From Acidimangrovimonas sediminis (GTDB lineage: Bacteria; Pseudomonadota; Alphaproteobacteria; Rhodobacterales; Rhodobacteraceae), in contig NZ_PHSN01000031.1 of NCBI RefSeq assembly GCF_002871005.1, positions 1 to 55,286 of the forward strand: DNA of 55,286 nucleotides, read 5' to 3'. A program made the position numbers and the translations under genes. This document shows, one piece after another, positions 53,184 to 55,286 of the stretch (position 1 is its first letter; each line of letters begins with the position of its first letter). The notes under the pieces were generated by a model. It worked only from the letters and a program-made list of their open reading frames with translations, searched no databases and was not told the DNA's origin.

Positions 53184-54131
53184 ATGAAAACGCTTGCCGA
53201 AAACCCGCTTCTCGCCCTGCGCTGGCTGCTACTGCTTGGCATGACGCTGATCTTCACCGCCGCCAACAGCTACTTCCTCGCGGCGGGCAATATCTTCGCT
53301 CTGGGCGAGAGCTTCGCTCTTCTGGGCCTTGTCGCTCTGGGGCTCGCCTTGACGATGTTGGCGGGAGAGTTCGACCTCTCGGGCGGCGCGATGGTCTCGG
53401 TCGCGGGCCTCATCATGCTGAAATGCGGCGCAGATAATGCCCTTCTGGGGCTGCTTGCTGCGCTCGCTTTCGGCGGGTTGGTCGGGCTCTTCAATGGCAT
53501 CGTGACGCTGAAGCTTGGCGTCTCGTCGCTGGTCACCACGCTGGGCGTGATGATCCTGCTTTCGGGTTTCGCCGTCTGGCTTGAGGGCGGTCAGGCCGTC
53601 AGCTTCGAGAATTACGATCTCACCGATGCCTTCAACATGGATTGGTTCGGCATCCTCTCGCCTCGCTCGGTCATCACCATCGCGCTCTTCGTGATCACGG
53701 GGCTGATGCTGGCCTTCACGCGAATGGGGCGGGACATCATTGCCGTCGGCAGTCACCGCAAGGCCGCGGGCATGGCCGGGGCGGATGTGCGCGGCGCGGT
53801 GGTCACGACCTTCGTGCTCAGCGGGCTCTTCGCCGCGCTGGCCGGCGCTCTGCTGGCGATCACGCTGGGCCGCGCCTCCTCGACCTTCGGCGCCAACCTG
53901 CTGCTTCAGGGCGCTTCAGCGGCGATCCTCGGAGGTGTGGCGCTCTCCGGGGGTATCGGGCGCCCCTTTGGCGTCGCCATCGGGGTGCTGGTGCTGGCGG
54001 TTCTGAACAACGGGCTGGGGCTGATCGGTGCCAGCTCTCCCGCGATCCTGCTGCTGAACGGTGGCGTGCTGCTGATCGCGGTCCTTGCCGGGGGCGCACC
54101 CGGCACCTGGCTCCGGGCCAGACTGGCCTGA
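53184..54131 (+). CDS. RbsC-type importer permease 2
   Basis: This 315-residue permease carries the family segments AGEFDLSGGAMVSVAGLI near 60 and VGSHRKAAGMAGADVRGAVVTTFVLSG near 190, with LQGASAAILGGVALSGGIGRPFG near 240. GGGAGAGC precedes the ATG, 15 bases after the first permease stop. It partners permease 1. Confidence 0.86.
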   Translation: MKTLAENPLLALRWLLLLGMTLIFTAANSYFLAAGNIFALGESFALLGLVALGLALTMLAGEFDLSGGAMVSVAGLIMLKCGADNALLGLLAALAFGGLVGLFNGIVTLKLGVSSLVTTLGVMILLSGFAVWLEGGQAVSFENYDLTDAFNMDWFGILSPRSVITIALFVITGLMLAFTRMGRDIIAVGSHRKAAGMAGADVRGAVVTTFVLSGLFAALAGALLAITLGRASSTFGANLLLQGASAAILGGVALSGGIGRPFGVAIGVLVLAVLNNGLGLIGASSPAILLLNGGVLLIAVLAGGAPGTWLRARLA

Positions 54132-54167
54132 GATTTCCAACAAAATAACCAACAGGAAGGACTAGCA

Positions 54168-55145
54168 ATGAACATTATCCGATCGACCTTCGGCGCACTG
54201 CTCGCCGGCTCGCTCCTCGCCTCGGCAAGTTTTGCCGCAGAGGGTGCAGAGGCTGGCAAAAAGGTCATCTTTCTCGGCGCAGACGACATCTGTGAGTATT
54301 GCGCCGTCTACAACGACCAGATCCGCAAGCTGGCCGCCGAGAAGGGCATCGACCTTGAAGTCGTGACCAATAAGTTCGACCCGGCACAACAGGCGACGCA
54401 GGTCGATCAGGCTATCGCCAAGCGCCCCGATGCCATCCTGCTGTGGACCATCGACGGCACCGCGCTCTTCCCGGCAATGCGCAAGGCTCAGCGCGCCGGC
54501 ATCCCGCTGCTGCTGACCGACGTGCAGCCCGACAAGGCGCGCGAGGACCTCTGGGTGCAATACACCGGGGGCAACTACGAGGAACAAGGCTCGAAGTCGG
54601 CGCAGCTTCTGGTCAACGCGCTGAAGGCGAAGGGCAAACCGCTAAAAGGTGGCGTGATCATGATCACCGGCATCGTGGGTCAGGCACAAACCATTTCGAT
54701 GACCAAAGGCTTCACCGAAACGCTGGCAGCTCTGGCGCCCGATCTCAAGATCCTCGGTGCGCAGCCGGGAAATTGGGACACCGGAACCTCGACACAGGCC
54801 GCAGCTGGCCTCTTCACCAAGTACGGTGATGAGATTGTCGGCGTCTATGCCGCAGAAGACATTATGATGCAGGGTGTTCTGATTGCCGCGAAGCGTGCCG
54901 GTCTCGACCCCACCGAGATGGCAATGGTCGGCGGCGGCTGCGAGCCGGTCGGCATCAAGAACATCAAAGCGGGCCTTCAGTACGGCACCGTTCTGCAATC
55001 GCCGGTCGATGAGGCGCAATACGCGGTACAGAGCATCGTTGACCTCTTCAATGGCGCGAAGATGCCCAAATCCGTCTATGTGCCGCACCCGATGGTCACC
55101 GCCGAGAATGTCGACGAGGTCTGCCATCCCTGGCCGACCAACTGA
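54168..55145 (+). CDS. RbsB-type periplasmic binding protein
   Basis: This 325-residue receptor has a Sec leader (cleavage after SFA near residue 23) and the type-1 periplasmic-binding-protein fold: KKVIFLGADDICEYC, QVDQAIAKRPDAILLWTIDGTALFPAMRKAQRAGIPLLLTDV, and VGVYAAEDIMMQGVLIAAKRAGL. AGGAAGG lies upstream of the ATG. The DDICEYC motif at the mature N-terminal strand is unusual for sugar receptors, and the ligand may not be a sugar. Last gene of the operon. Confidence 0.85.
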   Translation: MNIIRSTFGALLAGSLLASASFAAEGAEAGKKVIFLGADDICEYCAVYNDQIRKLAAEKGIDLEVVTNKFDPAQQATQVDQAIAKRPDAILLWTIDGTALFPAMRKAQRAGIPLLLTDVQPDKAREDLWVQYTGGNYEEQGSKSAQLLVNALKAKGKPLKGGVIMITGIVGQAQTISMTKGFTETLAALAPDLKILGAQPGNWDTGTSTQAAAGLFTKYGDEIVGVYAAEDIMMQGVLIAAKRAGLDPTEMAMVGGGCEPVGIKNIKAGLQYGTVLQSPVDEAQYAVQSIVDLFNGAKMPKSVYVPHPMVTAENVDEVCHPWPTN

Positions 55146-55172
55146 GGCGGCTGCTCTCTCGTGCCGGCCGGA

Positions 55173-55199
55173 GGGCAGCCCTTGTGTGCTGCCCTTTTG
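55173..55199 (+). terminator. intrinsic terminator after the arginase-importer operon
   Basis: Arms GGGCAGC and GCTGCCC around an eight-base loop, followed by TTTTGCTTTT, lie 28 bases past the receptor stop. The remaining bases to the window end show no gene. Confidence 0.75.
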
Positions 55200-55286
55200 C
55201 TTTTCTCGCGGCGACAGGGGGCAATTTCATCCTCTGCTACGCTGCCGACAAACCTCGATCAAAGTCGCGAACGAGACCTATCTGAG

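Overview
The window is a very GC-rich, densely packed stretch of an alphaproteobacterial genome. I place it in Rhodobacterales/Rhodobacteraceae by inference: many short-spaced ABC-importer operons, Zur- and Pho-type operators of alphaproteobacterial form, and GGAAC-N16/17-CGTT stress promoters. It could be chromosome or a large chromid. No rRNA, tRNA, phage or CRISPR array was seen.

Layout. (1) 0.2-8 kb: a PaoABC-type molybdenum aldehyde oxidoreductase operon (minus) is divergent from trehalose synthesis genes otsB and otsA (plus), with an MscS-type channel behind. Three sites with the EcfG general-stress consensus sit upstream of paoA, otsB and otsA, each in the correct orientation, which makes this look like a stress island. 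(2) 8-20.3 kb: two ABC importers (one of four genes, one of three with a fused double permease) flank a PhoX-family phosphatase and a di-heme c-type cytochrome. Pho-box-like direct repeats (7-4-7) precede both importers and phoX, so this reads as a phosphate-starvation module for organic phosphorus. (3) 20.4-29 kb: a non-phosphorylating L-fucose (or L-galactose) pathway with mutarotase, aldose dehydrogenase, lactonase, UxaA-family dehydratase, 2-keto-3-deoxy-acid dehydrogenase, an Frc/Rbs-type importer and a GntR regulator with two similar AT-rich operators. (4) 29-35.4 kb: a spermidine/putrescine-type importer operon carrying an Asp/Glu/hydantoin racemase, an NTF2-like protein and a PuuE-allantoinase-like polysaccharide-deacetylase-fold protein, probably for a ureide or hydantoin-like compound. 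(5) 35.5-39 kb: a secreted alpha/beta hydrolase divergent from a TetR regulator, then a Zur-box-controlled ZigA/CobW GTPase with a small partner. (6) 39.4-45.4 kb: a five-gene Dpp-type peptide importer. (7) 45.4-46.5 kb: a gene-free, lower-GC stretch with a perfect 22-bp palindrome and a 149-bp MITE flanked by TTAG duplications. (8) 46.5-55.1 kb: an NCS1 permease, an EthD-domain protein and an AraC regulator, divergent from an arginase-family hydrolase with an altered metal motif that leads an Rbs-type importer operon.

The common theme is uptake and breakdown of organic solutes: six ABC importers, each next to matching catabolic or regulatory genes. Most promising for follow-up are the triple EcfG promoter set, the Pho module with its unexplained cytochrome and repeat-tailed permease, and the arginase-like/Rbs importer and racemase/PuuE-like clusters, whose substrates cannot be read from sequence alone.
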